Source: Candidatus Bathycorpusculum fermentans (GTDB taxonomy: Archaea; Thermoproteota; Bathyarchaeia; Bathyarchaeales; Bathycorpusculaceae). Taken from it: a stretch of DNA of 24,834 bases. The translations under genes were made by a program, and so were the position numbers. Position 1 is the first letter of the stretch. Every line of letters begins with the position of its first letter. The stretch is taken from assembly GCA_009787175.1 (NCBI GenBank), contig WRGM01000165.1, positions 1 to 24,834 of the forward strand, written 5' to 3'. Shown here one piece after another: positions 1 through 8,134 of this stretch. The notes under the pieces are model-generated. The model ran no database searches. It was not told the origin of the DNA and worked only from the letters and a program-made list of their open reading frames with translations.

Positions 1-50
1 TTGGCTGCTATGATGTCTGCTCGTTTATCATTTGAAACCGGTCTCACCAT
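1..50 (-). CDS. 5' end of a putative IS630-type transposase (partial)
   Basis: On the minus strand an ATG at 50-48 opens a frame that stays open to the window edge. It gives MVRPVSNDKRADIIAAK. The pattern (R-P-V-S, then KRADIIAAK) resembles, from memory, the start of the N-terminal helix-turn-helix of IS630/Tc1-type transposases. An AAAGGT stretch about 10 bases upstream could be its ribosome binding site. Only 16-17 codons are visible, so the call rests on a short match and the gene may be intact or broken beyond the edge. Confidence 0.38.
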   Translation of the reverse strand, partial: MVRPVSNDKRADIIAA

Positions 51-92
51 GACTGAACATACCTTTAACAATTAAACACCACAAACATATAC

Positions 93-122
93 GCCAATGC
101 ATATTTAAGTTGCTATATTGGC
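93..122. promoter_or_regulatory. TATA box inside an inverted repeat, possible operator
   Basis: GCCAAT-GCA at 93-101 is mirrored by TGC-tat-ATTGGC at 111-122. Between the arms lies CATATTTAAG (100-109), a good archaeal TATA box that reads in both directions. It could serve the wHTH gene on the plus strand (start near 128) and the minus-strand partial gene. A repeat across the TATA box is what a self-repressing regulator would need, but binding is inference. Confidence 0.35.
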
Positions 123-188
123 ATTCTATTTTTTGTGGGCCTGAATTTTTATAGCTTACATCTGTATATATTGTATTGTGGTATGCGA

Positions 189-1484
189 ATGGCGGCGAGT
201 ATTGCTGATGATGAGATTTACTCTATTATGTTTAGTTCGTTTAAGCATCCTGTACGTCGTAAGATTTTGCGTATGCTCGATTCTAAACCTATGACTTTTA
301 TGGAGCTTGTTGAAGCTCTTGGTATTTCAACGCCAAATTTGACTTATCATTTGGAAAGTCTTGGTGAGTTGATTTCCAAATCAGATAATGGAGTGTATAA
401 ATTGTCTGCTTTTGGTCAGGCTAGCATAAGTGCATTGAAAGGTGTGGAAGATGTACATGGTGCTGAGCCTAAACGCCGTAGGTTTGCTCTTAATGGTCGT
501 ACAGTTTTTGGCGCTTTACTCATTGTTATTATCCTTCTAGCAGGCTTTTCTGTTATGCAATATAACAAGTATAGTCAATTGTTTGAAGAGCAGCAGATTC
601 TTTATGCAGAAAATCAGCAGTTAAAATCTTGGGGTATGGGTACTGACAAAGTTGCTAATTTTTTGTACAATGTTGTGCATATTGACACAAGAAACTATAC
701 TATCACGTTGCTGAGTAATAATTTATATTGGCGAACAGATTTTGGTGGACTCTCTGAGGAAGAAGCAGTTTACGCCCTAAAAAGCTATGGCAGTAATTTG
801 AATGTCATGTTTCGTTTCAGAAATAACCATTTTTCTCGATATGAACTTACCATGATTGAAAGCGCACCTATTTTCACACAAAATGAACCTAACAATCTTA
901 TCCTAACAGCGCATGGCATTCTAACTAGTTACCAAACATATTCTGGTGATGAATACATAGCAGACATGCTAAGCCTTTTAAGTCAAGTGTCAACAACTCA
1001 AAGCACAACAATAACAGAGGGTAACATGAAACTTAGCATTACCATATCTGGCACATCTGCAGAACTATTTTGGATGTTTACCGAAAACGGTATAGACTAT
1101 CAAACTAAAGGCCTACAGATGACTTTCCAATATAACATACTAACAACAATGACAGATAGCTACCACCTATTCCAAAAAGGCAGTAGCACAATTTCTATAA
1201 CACAGGAGCGAGCAATTGAAATTGCAGAAAAATATGTAACAACAATGACTTACATAATCGAAGGCCAACAAGTATCAGGATTCAAACCAACAAGCCCACC
1301 TTTATCTATACAAATGGTACCTCACGTCCGAGGCGGCTCAGTAGACCTATATCCCTACTGGTACATCGAATTTAATCTTGACACAATCTACCCCGGAGGC
1401 TTAAACATAGTAGCTGTTGGAATATACGCAGACACAGGGCAAGTAGCAGATGCACAATTACAACGCGGAAGCATAGAACTCTAA
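189..1484 (+). CDS. membrane-anchored winged-helix regulator
   Basis: A 432-residue protein from the ATG at 189. Residues about 8-85 are an ArsR-like winged helix: a KHPVRRKILRML helix, then MTFMELVEALGISTPNLTYHLESL as the recognition region. A basic stretch (PKRRR) precedes one strong membrane helix at about 104-124. About 300 residues then lie outside the membrane, ending in a PepSY-like stretch (ERAIEIAEKYV). The layout is a one-component sensor with DNA-binding inside and a sensing domain outside; its ligand cannot be told. Upstream GTG (135) and ATG (183) codons are in frame. ATG 189 is preferred because GTGG at 178-181 precedes it and the conserved domain follows directly. Codon use changes inside the gene, from T/G-ending in the first half to A/C-ending after about 850. 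Confidence 0.8.
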   Translation: MAASIADDEIYSIMFSSFKHPVRRKILRMLDSKPMTFMELVEALGISTPNLTYHLESLGELISKSDNGVYKLSAFGQASISALKGVEDVHGAEPKRRRFALNGRTVFGALLIVIILLAGFSVMQYNKYSQLFEEQQILYAENQQLKSWGMGTDKVANFLYNVVHIDTRNYTITLLSNNLYWRTDFGGLSEEEAVYALKSYGSNLNVMFRFRNNHFSRYELTMIESAPIFTQNEPNNLILTAHGILTSYQTYSGDEYIADMLSLLSQVSTTQSTTITEGNMKLSITISGTSAELFWMFTENGIDYQTKGLQMTFQYNILTTMTDSYHLFQKGSSTISITQERAIEIAEKYVTTMTYIIEGQQVSGFKPTSPPLSIQMVPHVRGGSVDLYPYWYIEFNLDTIYPGGLNIVAVGIYADTGQVADAQLQRGSIEL

Positions 1485-1637
1485 CAATAACTTTTCCCTT
1501 TTCTAAAAACAACCTTTGTTATCTTTCCAAAAATGAGCCTCTTTTTCTTTGAAACTTTCAGAATTCCAGTTTTATAGCTTATTTACCCTATCAAAAAGAA
1601 GAAAACAAGTAGAAAAACGCGGAGTATTAACTAAGAC

Positions 1638-1646
1638 TTTATATTA
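1638..1646 (+). promoter_or_regulatory. TATA box for the thioredoxin gene
   Basis: TTTATATTA lies about 48 bases before the TTG start at 1686. This puts transcription start near 1668, upstream of the GGAGTG ribosome binding site at 1671-1676 and downstream of the in-frame GTG at 1653. The GTG is therefore unlikely to be used. The rest of 1485-1637 is AT-rich and shows no gene. Confidence 0.5.
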
Positions 1647-1685
1647 TACAAAGTGAAACTTACACATATTGTGGAGTGTTATAAG

Positions 1686-2006
1686 TTGAGTTCTCCTTTT
1701 CATGTTACCGATGTTAATTTTGAAGAAACTCTAAAGAATAATGCGCTTGTGTTTGTTGACTTTTGGGCAACTTGGTGTGGTCCATGTAGAGCATTAGCGC
1801 CGACGATAGACGAGTTAGCGAAGGAATATGCTGGAAAAATTTTAATCGGCAAAATTGATGCTAGTAGCAACTCTATTTCTGCTGAAAAATTTGGCGTATT
1901 TAGCGTTCCAACAATGATACTCTTTAAAAATGGTCAAGAAACTGAACGACTCGTTGGCTTATGCACTAAAGAGAGCATAGTTGAAGTACTTAACAAATAT
2001 TTATAA
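1686..2006 (+). CDS. trxA: thioredoxin
   Basis: A 106-residue single-domain thioredoxin, the normal length. The active site is WATWCGPCRAL, with the redox pair Cys-Gly-Pro-Cys. The VFVDFWA strand before it and the cis-proline loop (VFSVPTMILFKNG) after it are both present. It reduces protein disulfides in the cytoplasm. The TTG start is chosen because GGAGTG sits 9 bases upstream and because the promoter TATA box rules out the longer frame from 1653. No thioredoxin reductase lies beside it. It converges with the minus-strand coiled-coil gene, stop to stop with an 8-base gap. Confidence 0.9.
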   Translation: MSSPFHVTDVNFEETLKNNALVFVDFWATWCGPCRALAPTIDELAKEYAGKILIGKIDASSNSISAEKFGVFSVPTMILFKNGQETERLVGLCTKESIVEVLNKYL

Positions 2007-2013
2007 TATTTTT

Positions 2014-2727
2014 TTAGTTTTGCATTTTTTCATACATTTTTTCTAGAGTCCAACGTATGCTTGACTTTAACTCTTTTAGGCGTTCGTCATCTACATTGTT
2101 GATTACTATTTCTCGAATTAGACCTTCGTCATCTTTTATTATCTCATATGCGAAGGCTCTAGTTGTCTCTAATTGTTTTGTGCGTACAAGCTCGGCGTCT
2201 TTTTCTTTCATTTTATCTAGTACTCTTTCTACTAGAAAATTCTGAAAAGGCGGCGTCTTTATATTAAATTGTTTACTCTCATCAGGCATTACATGCATAA
2301 CTTCTTTATTAAAACAAATTAATGCTAATGATTCATCATTCATAGTTTTAAGCGAAAACACTTCATCTCTATTATGAGATAACAATGACGCTGATGCTGC
2401 TATAGTTGCTGGTGTTGCTGCCGCCGGTGCTGTTGTTGTTGTCACTGTTAGTGTCGGTGTGGGTTGTGGTTTTATTGTTATCGTCGTTGGTGTTGGTGGG
2501 GTTTCTTGTGTTTCTTGTTTTGGTAGTGTTATTTCTTTTGGTAGATTTAGTTGTAGTTGTGTTTCTTTTAGGTCTCCGCGTTTGAAACCTTTTTCAAGGA
2601 GCATGGTGTTTACTATGTCTAGGGCTGTTTGTATTTCTCTTGTTTCATTGTTTAATGTTTCAAGCTGGTTTTCTAAGCGTTTTTTAAATGCTATGAGTGT
2701 TTTCATTTTTTCTGAATCTAACGACAT
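2014..2727 (-). CDS. unrecognised protein: coiled coil, Pro/Thr linker, C-terminal helical domain
   Basis: A 237-residue soluble protein with no signal peptide or membrane helix. Residues about 1-50 are a coiled coil rich in Lys, Glu and Leu. Residues about 70-115 are a low-complexity linker of Pro, Thr and Ala, which produces the GT-repeat look of 2400-2540 on the plus strand. From about 120 to the end is a compact domain (RDEVFSLKTMNDESLALICF, later FAYEIIKDDEGLIREIVINN) ending in a charged helix. GAGGAAG just before the ATG is a good ribosome binding site. It lies 74 bases downstream of the DNA ligase on the same strand, so the two may be co-transcribed. I do not recognise the family and assign no function. 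Confidence 0.75.
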   Translation of the reverse strand: MSLDSEKMKTLIAFKKRLENQLETLNNETREIQTALDIVNTMLLEKGFKRGDLKETQLQLNLPKEITLPKQETQETPPTPTTITIKPQPTPTLTVTTTTAPAAATPATIAASASLLSHNRDEVFSLKTMNDESLALICFNKEVMHVMPDESKQFNIKTPPFQNFLVERVLDKMKEKDAELVRTKQLETTRAFAYEIIKDDEGLIREIVINNVDDERLKELKSSIRWTLEKMYEKMQN

Positions 2728-2801
2728 AGGCTTCCTCTCTTGTTATCTATTAATTATGTTGTATTACTTATTATTCGTTTTTGCTTTTCTAATTTTTTAG
2801 G

Positions 2802-4562
2802 TTAGTTTGTTATTTGTTTGAGTTGTTTTTGATACATTTCTACAATTTCTTTTGAGGTTGTTGCGTCTTGTGGGCTTTTGTCTGTGCGGTATTTTCCTGT
2901 AAATCTTGGAAAACGAATTGCTAAGCCGCTGTCTTTACGAATTGCGTCCATGGCACAGACGTGAATGGGACTTAATGTAACTTCAGCACCTAAAATTTCT
3001 AAAACAATATAGGGTTCAAACCAGACTTCAGCTTCCATTGTTGATAAAACTCTTGAGTGTTTACGAGGTATAACGTGCTTTTGCAGCATAGCATGCAGGT
3101 CCTCTATATCCTTATCTGTAAATCCTGTGCCACATTTCGTTACAGTTTCAAAAATATCTTTCTCTTTATTATATACGGCTAATAATAAAGCGCCATACGC
3201 TCCCGCACGCTTACCTCTACCATGAAACGCGCCTACAACAACTAGGTCAACGGTATCTGTCATCTCACTTTTATAATCCCGCTTAAACTTTATCCACAAC
3301 CAGCCACGATTCCCCGCCTGATATACCGATTCCCTAGCTAAAGATTTACAAATTAACCCCTCACAACCACCCGTTATAGCCTCCTCAAAAAAATCCTCCA
3401 ACTCTTTAGGACTACAAACAGCCTTTTGAGCAGCAACTTGCAACTGAACATTTCTCTCTAACACACCTTCTAACGCGATACGTCTAACCGTTAAAGGTTC
3501 ACAGGTTAAATCTTTACCATCAACATATAACATATCAAAAGCATACAACGAAATAGGATACTGCTCAACAGCCGCCTCTATTCCATACTTACGCCGACGA
3601 TGCATAAGCTCTTGAAAAGGCCTCATATCCCCAGTCTCCAAATCCACAGTCACACACTCCGCCTCAAAAATCACCTCACCAGCTTTCACCTGCCTTCTAA
3701 CTAAATCTGCAACATCGGGGTATTGACTAGAAATATTTTCCAACCGTCGAGAATACAAAACAACACGCTCACCCTGCTTATGAACCTGAATACGCTCACC
3801 ATCATACTTATACTCCGCTAAACACTTACCACAAAACTTTTCCAAAATCTCCTCCGGAGAAGATAACCTCTCAGCCAACATAGGACGTATAGGCTCAAAA
3901 ACTCCCACACACAAACCCCCAACAGCATCCACCCCCTCTCTAACCAACATATCCGCCACCCTGCCAAGATCAGAGCAAATATTATAAGCACGCTCAATAA
4001 CCCCCCGCACCTCCCTACCCCCACCAAACGCAACAGCCAACGCCTCCAAAACAGTCATATCCGCAATACCCAAACGCAAATTACCCGTAACAGTACGCAT
4101 GAGATACCTCGCCTCCATAGGAGAAGCATCCGATAGCAAACCCGCAAAAACAGCCATCTTCATATCCACCGCACCCACACCCGATGTCCTCGCCATCTTA
4201 TCAAGCACCTCATAAACACGCTCAACAGTTAAAACCTTAGAAAAAAACGTAGACTGCTTCCTATTAGCAAGATACAACTCTGCAACCTGACCAATATCCC
4301 CCGTCCGCTGCAAATCAGCCAACACATCCCCCTCCTTCCCCCCAGACGCACGCACAAGCGCCTTAACAGCCAACTTTTCCGCTATACCAATTTCAACACC
4401 AACAAAATCTGGATACAACTTGCCCTGCGTAAGATACACAATCCTAGAAACAACATCCTTAGCCGAATTCATAAACAAATCCACTAAAATATCTATCATC
4501 TCAAGACGCTTACTAGTTGCCTCAATCCTACCATAAGCATCAGCAATAACTGAATAATCCAT
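2802..4562 (-). CDS. lig: ATP-dependent DNA ligase
   Basis: A 586-residue archaeal replicative ligase of normal length that seals nicks using ATP. The N-terminal DNA-binding domain covers about 1-215. The nucleotidyltransferase core carries motif I AEYKYDGERIQ, with the Lys that becomes AMP-linked at about 252. Other motifs seen are SRRLENIS, FEAECV (motif III), EGLICK (motif IV) and WLWIKFKRDY (motif V). A C-terminal OB-fold follows, ending in the FPRFTGKYR stretch typical of this family. AGGTTT upstream of the ATG could be a weak ribosome binding site. Codon composition changes inside the gene: the plus strand is A/C-rich from about 3250 to 4560 but T/G-rich below 3200. Confidence 0.96.
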   Translation of the reverse strand: MDYSVIADAYGRIEATSKRLEMIDILVDLFMNSAKDVVSRIVYLTQGKLYPDFVGVEIGIAEKLAVKALVRASGGKEGDVLADLQRTGDIGQVAELYLANRKQSTFFSKVLTVERVYEVLDKMARTSGVGAVDMKMAVFAGLLSDASPMEARYLMRTVTGNLRLGIADMTVLEALAVAFGGGREVRGVIERAYNICSDLGRVADMLVREGVDAVGGLCVGVFEPIRPMLAERLSSPEEILEKFCGKCLAEYKYDGERIQVHKQGERVVLYSRRLENISSQYPDVADLVRRQVKAGEVIFEAECVTVDLETGDMRPFQELMHRRRKYGIEAAVEQYPISLYAFDMLYVDGKDLTCEPLTVRRIALEGVLERNVQLQVAAQKAVCSPKELEDFFEEAITGGCEGLICKSLARESVYQAGNRGWLWIKFKRDYKSEMTDTVDLVVVGAFHGRGKRAGAYGALLLAVYNKEKDIFETVTKCGTGFTDKDIEDLHAMLQKHVIPRKHSRVLSTMEAEVWFEPYIVLEILGAEVTLSPIHVCAMDAIRKDSGLAIRFPRFTGKYRTDKSPQDATTSKEIVEMYQKQLKQITN

Positions 4563-4595
4563 ACTTCAAACCTACACAAATATTGATAAAGTAAC

Positions 4596-4607
4596 CAAAT
4601 AAATAAA
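4596..4607 (-). promoter_or_regulatory. TATA box for DNA ligase
   Basis: On the minus strand CTTTATTTATTT lies about 35-45 bases before the ligase ATG. This implies a short leader. It sits in the 116-base gap between the transcarbamylase stop and the ligase start. Confidence 0.4.
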
Positions 4608-4651
4608 GTAACACCCAACTCTACATAAAGACCACATAGACAATACAAAAA

Positions 4652-4678
4652 TATCAAACAAACAACAAAAAAGAAAAA
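4652..4678 (-). terminator. U-rich terminator after the transcarbamylase gene
   Basis: Directly after the stop codon the minus strand reads as T-runs (TTTTTC, TTTTTTG, then TTGTTTG), the oligo-U pattern that ends archaeal transcripts without needing a hairpin. Confidence 0.35.
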
Positions 4679-5590
4679 CTAAGTTTTAATAAGCTCTAAC
4701 AAAATCGCTTTAGCTGAATACAACCTATTTTCCGCCTGCTCATAAATCACACTACTCGCGCCTTCAACAACATCTCCTGTAATCTCATAACCCCTATGAA
4801 TAGGCATATCATGCATAATATGCGTGTTAGTACCCTTTAACAGATCAGCGTTAACCTGATAGGGCAACATCAACTTAACACGTTTCTCCTTCTCTTTACA
4901 AAAACTTGGATCAGTAAAAAACTCCATATCCACCCAGGTATCCGTATACACAAAATCCGTATCTAAAACCGCCCCTTTCAAATCTAACGAGGACTCCCAC
5001 AAACCCGACTTACGAGCCTCATCCAAAAGCTCCTCATCCCTAGAGACCTCATTAAAAATGGGACAAACAGTTACAATTTTTACGCCCGTTTTAGTACACG
5101 CCTCAATTAACGAATTAGTAACATTATTATGCACACCAACATAAACAAGCCTTGACCCCAATAGAGCGCCTTTTTTCTCTTTTATAGTAACCAAATCCGC
5201 TAAAACCTGACTAGGATGATACTTATCATCACAACCATTTATAACCGGAACACTACTAGCTGCTGCCATCTTGTTCAAATCTGCATTAAAAAGCAACCTT
5301 GCCATGATACAGTCAACATTACGCGATAAATACCGTATTTCATCAGAAAGATCAGCCATCATGAAATTAGTAGTTCTCCAATCCAAAAAAAGACCATGAC
5401 CACCCATCTGAGCCATAGCCACCTCAAACGAAACACGCGTACGAGTGGAAGTCTTCTGAAAAACTAGAGTAGCAGTTTTACCTTCTAAACTTTTGGCATA
5501 CTTTTGTGGACAACTTTTAACTGCTAACGCAGTATCAACTAACTGTGTAATATCTTGACCGGATAATTCTTTAAAGTTAAGTAAATGCAT
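4679..5590 (-). CDS. ornithine-carbamoyltransferase-like protein with altered substrate loops
   Basis: A 303-residue member of the aspartate/ornithine transcarbamylase family, normal length for the family. The carbamoyl-phosphate site is intact: STRTR at 48-52 and HPSQ at 125-128. The amino-acid side differs from true ornithine enzymes. Their DxWVSMG loop is here DTWVDME (217-223), and their HCLP loop is here HDMPIHRG (260-267), so the ornithine-contacting Ser-Met-Gly and Cys are missing. It may use another amine or amino acid as carbamoyl acceptor, or be a divergent ArgF. The in-frame ATG at 5635 lies in the promoter TATA box, so the ATG at 5590 after GTGGAAGG is chosen. No other arginine gene is nearby. 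Confidence 0.85.
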   Translation of the reverse strand: MHLLNFKELSGQDITQLVDTALAVKSCPQKYAKSLEGKTATLVFQKTSTRTRVSFEVAMAQMGGHGLFLDWRTTNFMMADLSDEIRYLSRNVDCIMARLLFNADLNKMAAASSVPVINGCDDKYHPSQVLADLVTIKEKKGALLGSRLVYVGVHNNVTNSLIEACTKTGVKIVTVCPIFNEVSRDEELLDEARKSGLWESSLDLKGAVLDTDFVYTDTWVDMEFFTDPSFCKEKEKRVKLMLPYQVNADLLKGTNTHIMHDMPIHRGYEITGDVVEGASSVIYEQAENRLYSAKAILLELIKT

Positions 5591-5632
5591 CCTTCCACTT
5601 TCTTCTATAATCAATACAGCGTAACCATCTAG

Positions 5633-5642
5633 CAATTATAAG
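5633..5642 (-). promoter_or_regulatory. TATA box for the transcarbamylase gene
   Basis: CTTATAATTG on the minus strand lies about 45 bases before the ATG at 5590 and places transcription start near 5610. This excludes the longer open frame that begins at 5635. Confidence 0.45.
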
Positions 5643-5960
5643 GTTTATGCAATACACATCTCAAAGTTGCTACATATTATACTAAATTAACCATACTTTT
5701 CTAAAGTTACTCTAAAAGTATTATCTTGCAAAAATTATTTCTTGTTAGTTTCACAAAAAACTATTACAAATCTCGTATGTATTTAGCTCTCAGTGAAAAT
5801 TTCGTTAACATTTAATTTTTCATGCCTTTTTTTTCTCAACAAACACAGTTACATATACAAATTCATGTTAGGCACTTTAATAAAAACACATGAGCTAAAT
5901 ACATACCAAATCTCTTTTAAATACGAAACATTCTCAGTAAGCCTATACAAAGTGGTGCAT
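5643..5960. other. 318-base intergenic region between divergent genes
   Basis: AT-rich sequence between the divergent transcarbamylase and dtd2 genes. An open frame runs through it into dtd2 from 5793, but its predicted residues do not resemble the family. I see only promoter elements here: the two TATA boxes listed separately. No RNA gene or repeat was recognised. Confidence 0.5.
5915..5923 (+). promoter_or_regulatory. TATA box for dtd2
   Basis: TTTTAAATA lies about 40 bases before the ATG at 5961. It predicts a start near 5946 and a leader of about 15 bases carrying GGTG (5953-5956). Confidence 0.5.
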
Positions 5961-6791
5961 ATGATTCTACTGGTTTCCTCAAACAGAGATGTGGCAAGCT
6001 TAAACATAGCTAACCAAATTCTACAGAATTATCCATTCCAAAAAGTTTCTGAAGACTTTCAAAATAACCCTGTTTACACTGCGTGTCTTAACCAAAATTT
6101 AGTCACTCTTATTAGGCTAAATGAGGAATCAGTAGATGCTCAAAGCATACCTGAAAATTTTTCAGACATCGAGCTTGTGATTTTTATTTCAAGGCATAGT
6201 AGTCAGAGTGGTGTGCCAACGTTAACTGTGCATCCTCCAGGAAACTTTGCAGACGCAGACTTTGGCGGCTCGCCCAGAACAGTTTCTGTTTCTCCTGCTA
6301 CTGCAATGTCCCACACGTTGAAAATGCTTATGTTTTTTCAACAAAAATTCGAGTTATCGGAATATGAGGTGTCTTTTGAAGTTACACATCATGGGCCTTC
6401 ATTAAATGTGCCATCTATGTTTGTTGAGCTTGGAAGCTCTATGTCTCAGTGGACTAACACTAAAGCAGCTTATGCTATAGCTTGTAGCGTAATTTCTACA
6501 ATAGAAAACTTTGAACCTAAACCGTCTCAGAGAGCTGTTATAGGTATTGGAGGAACACATTATAATAAAAAATTTACAAATATGGCTCTTAATGGTGAAG
6601 CGTTTTTTGGTCATATGATTCCAAAATATGCTGTTATGCATGTGGATGTTTCTATGCTTCGACATTGTGTTGAGCGAAGTTTGGAACAAATTTCTGAAGT
6701 ACTCTTGGACTGGCGGGGTATAAAAAGTGAAGATAAGCCTGGTTTAATTGCGGCTTTAGATGCCTCCCGCATTGTTTACCGCAAAATTTAA
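5961..6791 (+). CDS. dtd2: D-aminoacyl-tRNA deacylase, archaeal DTD2 type
   Basis: A 276-residue cytoplasmic enzyme that removes D-amino acids wrongly loaded on tRNA; it belongs to the archaeal/plant DTD2 (GEK1, DUF516) family. The family start MILLVSSNRDVAS is present, followed by the metal/catalytic motifs: FISRHSSQSGVPTLTVHPPG, FEVTHHGPSLNVPSMFVELG and IGIGGTHYNKKFT, with their conserved His residues. The ATG at 5961 is chosen over the longer frame from 5793 because GGTG lies 4 bases upstream, a TATA box lies at 5915, and homology begins here. It stands just upstream of the secE operon on the same strand, but 108 bases with a separate TATA box lie between them. Confidence 0.93.
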   Translation: MILLVSSNRDVASLNIANQILQNYPFQKVSEDFQNNPVYTACLNQNLVTLIRLNEESVDAQSIPENFSDIELVIFISRHSSQSGVPTLTVHPPGNFADADFGGSPRTVSVSPATAMSHTLKMLMFFQQKFELSEYEVSFEVTHHGPSLNVPSMFVELGSSMSQWTNTKAAYAIACSVISTIENFEPKPSQRAVIGIGGTHYNKKFTNMALNGEAFFGHMIPKYAVMHVDVSMLRHCVERSLEQISEVLLDWRGIKSEDKPGLIAALDASRIVYRKI

Positions 6792-6859
6792 TTTTAAACC
6801 TGAAAGTTTAATAATGAATATGTTGTTAAGGTTTCCATCTCTTAAAAATTACAGCAACG

Positions 6860-6868
6860 TTTATTATT
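6860..6868 (+). promoter_or_regulatory. TATA box for the secE-ribosomal operon
   Basis: TTTATTATT lies about 36 bases before the secE ATG at 6900. The leader would be only a few bases, carrying GCGGT close to the start codon. The neighbouring sequence is AT-rich, so the exact box is uncertain. Confidence 0.35.
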
Positions 6869-6899
6869 TCAAAAAAGAACTCATGAGTGTGCGGTAAAT

Positions 6900-7082
6900 A
6901 TGGGCATAAAATCATTCCTGTCACAATGTGCAAGGACTTTGAAATTAGCAGTGAAACCTGGGCGTGACGAGCTTTGGATATCTATGAAAGTCAGTGTCTT
7001 AGGCATAGGTGTGGTAGGTGTAATCGGTTTCGCAATTAAGCTTATAGGATCATTTCTATCTGGCGGCTTAGGTGGAGCCTAA
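6900..7082 (+). CDS. secE: preprotein translocase subunit SecE (Sec61 gamma)
   Basis: A 60-residue single-span membrane protein, normal size for archaeal SecE. An amphipathic N-terminal helix (FLSQCARTLKLAVKPGRDEL) carries the family KPGRDE signature, followed by one membrane helix (about residues 29-54, VSVLGIGVVGVIGFAIKLIG). It clamps SecY in the protein-export channel. It is first in an operon with spt5 and ribosomal proteins, the standard archaeal order. No ftsZ precedes it here. Confidence 0.92.
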   Translation: MGIKSFLSQCARTLKLAVKPGRDELWISMKVSVLGIGVVGVIGFAIKLIGSFLSGGLGGA

Positions 7083-7101
7083 GTATTTAGAGGCAATCTC
7101 T

Positions 7102-7575
7102 ATGCAGGAAAAAGATAACCCGTCAACAACTAAAATATTCGTAGTTAAAACAACTACTGGGCAAGAGCGTAATGTTGCAAGGTTACTTACTGCAAAGGTT
7201 GAAATGAGCAATATTCCATTGAAATCTCTTCTAATACCTGATACTTTAAAAGGGTACGTGTTTGTTGAAGCTGATGGTCCACATTATGTGGAAGAAGCTA
7301 TTGCAGGCGTTAGGCATGTTCGGTCTCGCATTCCTGGTTTAGTTAATTTTGCTGAAATTGAGCGTTATATTGTACGTAAACCCGTTATGGAGGATCTCGG
7401 TGAGGATGATGTTGTGGAAATTACCGGTGGACCCTTTAAGGGTATGCGCGCAAAAATTACTAGGCTTGATAAGTCAAAAGGCGAAGTTACTCTTGAACTT
7501 CTTGAGGCAACATTTACTTTGCCAATTACGGTACATTCAGATTATGTAAAACTTGTAGAAAAAGCAAAAGTGTAA
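7102..7575 (+). CDS. spt5: transcription elongation factor Spt5 (NusG family)
   Basis: A 157-residue protein with the two normal archaeal domains. The NGN domain (about 10-90; KIFVVKTTTGQERNVARLL, later GYVFVEADG) binds the RNA polymerase clamp with Spt4. The KOW domain (about 100-155) is DVVEITGGPFKGMRAKI. The in-frame GTG at 7072 would overlap secE by 11 bases. The ATG at 7102 is preferred because AGAGG lies about 8 bases upstream. It is followed 12 bases later by the L11 gene. Confidence 0.94.
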   Translation: MQEKDNPSTTKIFVVKTTTGQERNVARLLTAKVEMSNIPLKSLLIPDTLKGYVFVEADGPHYVEEAIAGVRHVRSRIPGLVNFAEIERYIVRKPVMEDLGEDDVVEITGGPFKGMRAKITRLDKSKGEVTLELLEATFTLPITVHSDYVKLVEKAKV

Positions 7576-7587
7576 AAGTGAAATAAA

Positions 7588-8076
7588 ATGGTAGAAACAA
7601 AAGTTGTAGAATTAATCGTTGGTGGCGGTCAAGCTACTGTTGGTCCTCCACTTGGTCCAGCTCTTGGACCCTTAGGTGTCAACATTGTAGCTGTTGTTAA
7701 CAAAATTAACGAGGTTACAAAAGAGTATGCTGGAATGAAAGTTCCAGTAAAAGTTAGTGTTGATACTGAATATAAAACCTTTGAAGTAACAGTTGGTACT
7801 CCAACAGCATCGGCGTTAATTGTTTCTGAACTAAAAATTGAAAAAGGTTCTAGTACACCAAATAGCGTCAAAGTTGGCGACTTGTCTATGGCGCAGATTG
7901 TACGCATCGCAAAAATTAAGGCTCCACAGTTGCTATCGTCAACTACTGAAAATGCTGCTAAGGAAATACTTGGTACCTGTGTCACTTTAGGTGTAACCGT
8001 TGAAGGCAAAGACCCGCGCGATATACAGAAGGATATTGACGCTGGCATGTATGAACAGCTATTCGGTAGCCAATAA
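7588..8076 (+). CDS. rpl11: ribosomal protein L11 (uL11)
   Basis: A 162-residue protein of the large-subunit stalk base. The N-terminal domain has the proline-rich stretch GGQATVGPPLGPALGPLGVN. The C-terminal rRNA-binding domain has IVRIAKIKAPQLLS and ends in the family stretch CVTLGVTVEGKDPRDIQKDI. It binds the GTPase-associated centre of 23S rRNA together with P0, which is encoded two genes downstream. Length is normal for archaea. Confidence 0.97.
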   Translation: MVETKVVELIVGGGQATVGPPLGPALGPLGVNIVAVVNKINEVTKEYAGMKVPVKVSVDTEYKTFEVTVGTPTASALIVSELKIEKGSSTPNSVKVGDLSMAQIVRIAKIKAPQLLSSTTENAAKEILGTCVTLGVTVEGKDPRDIQKDIDAGMYEQLFGSQ

Positions 8077-8086
8077 TGTTAGGCGA

Positions 8087-8099
8087 ATATTTTTATAAT
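8087..8099 (+). promoter_or_regulatory. possible internal TATA box before rpl1
   Basis: ATATTTTTATAAT lies in the 58-base gap between rpl11 and rpl1, about 36-48 bases before the rpl1 ATG at 8135. It could give rpl1-rpl10 a transcript of their own. The leader that would result (8120-8134) is too short for me to identify an L1-binding mimic of 23S rRNA. Confidence 0.4.
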
Positions 8100-8134
8100 C
8101 GGTTTCCAATCCCTCATTGATTCGAGGCTTAAAA

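Noticed and set aside
2459..2800. 113-codon plus-strand frame opposite the coiled-coil gene
   Set aside because: It mirrors the Pro/Thr-rich low-complexity linker and the opposite strand has the ribosome binding site and a sensible protein.
2797..2806. TTAGGTTAG as a second DtxR-like site
   Set aside because: It lies at the 3' end of the ligase gene, has no promoter beside it and lacks the right half.
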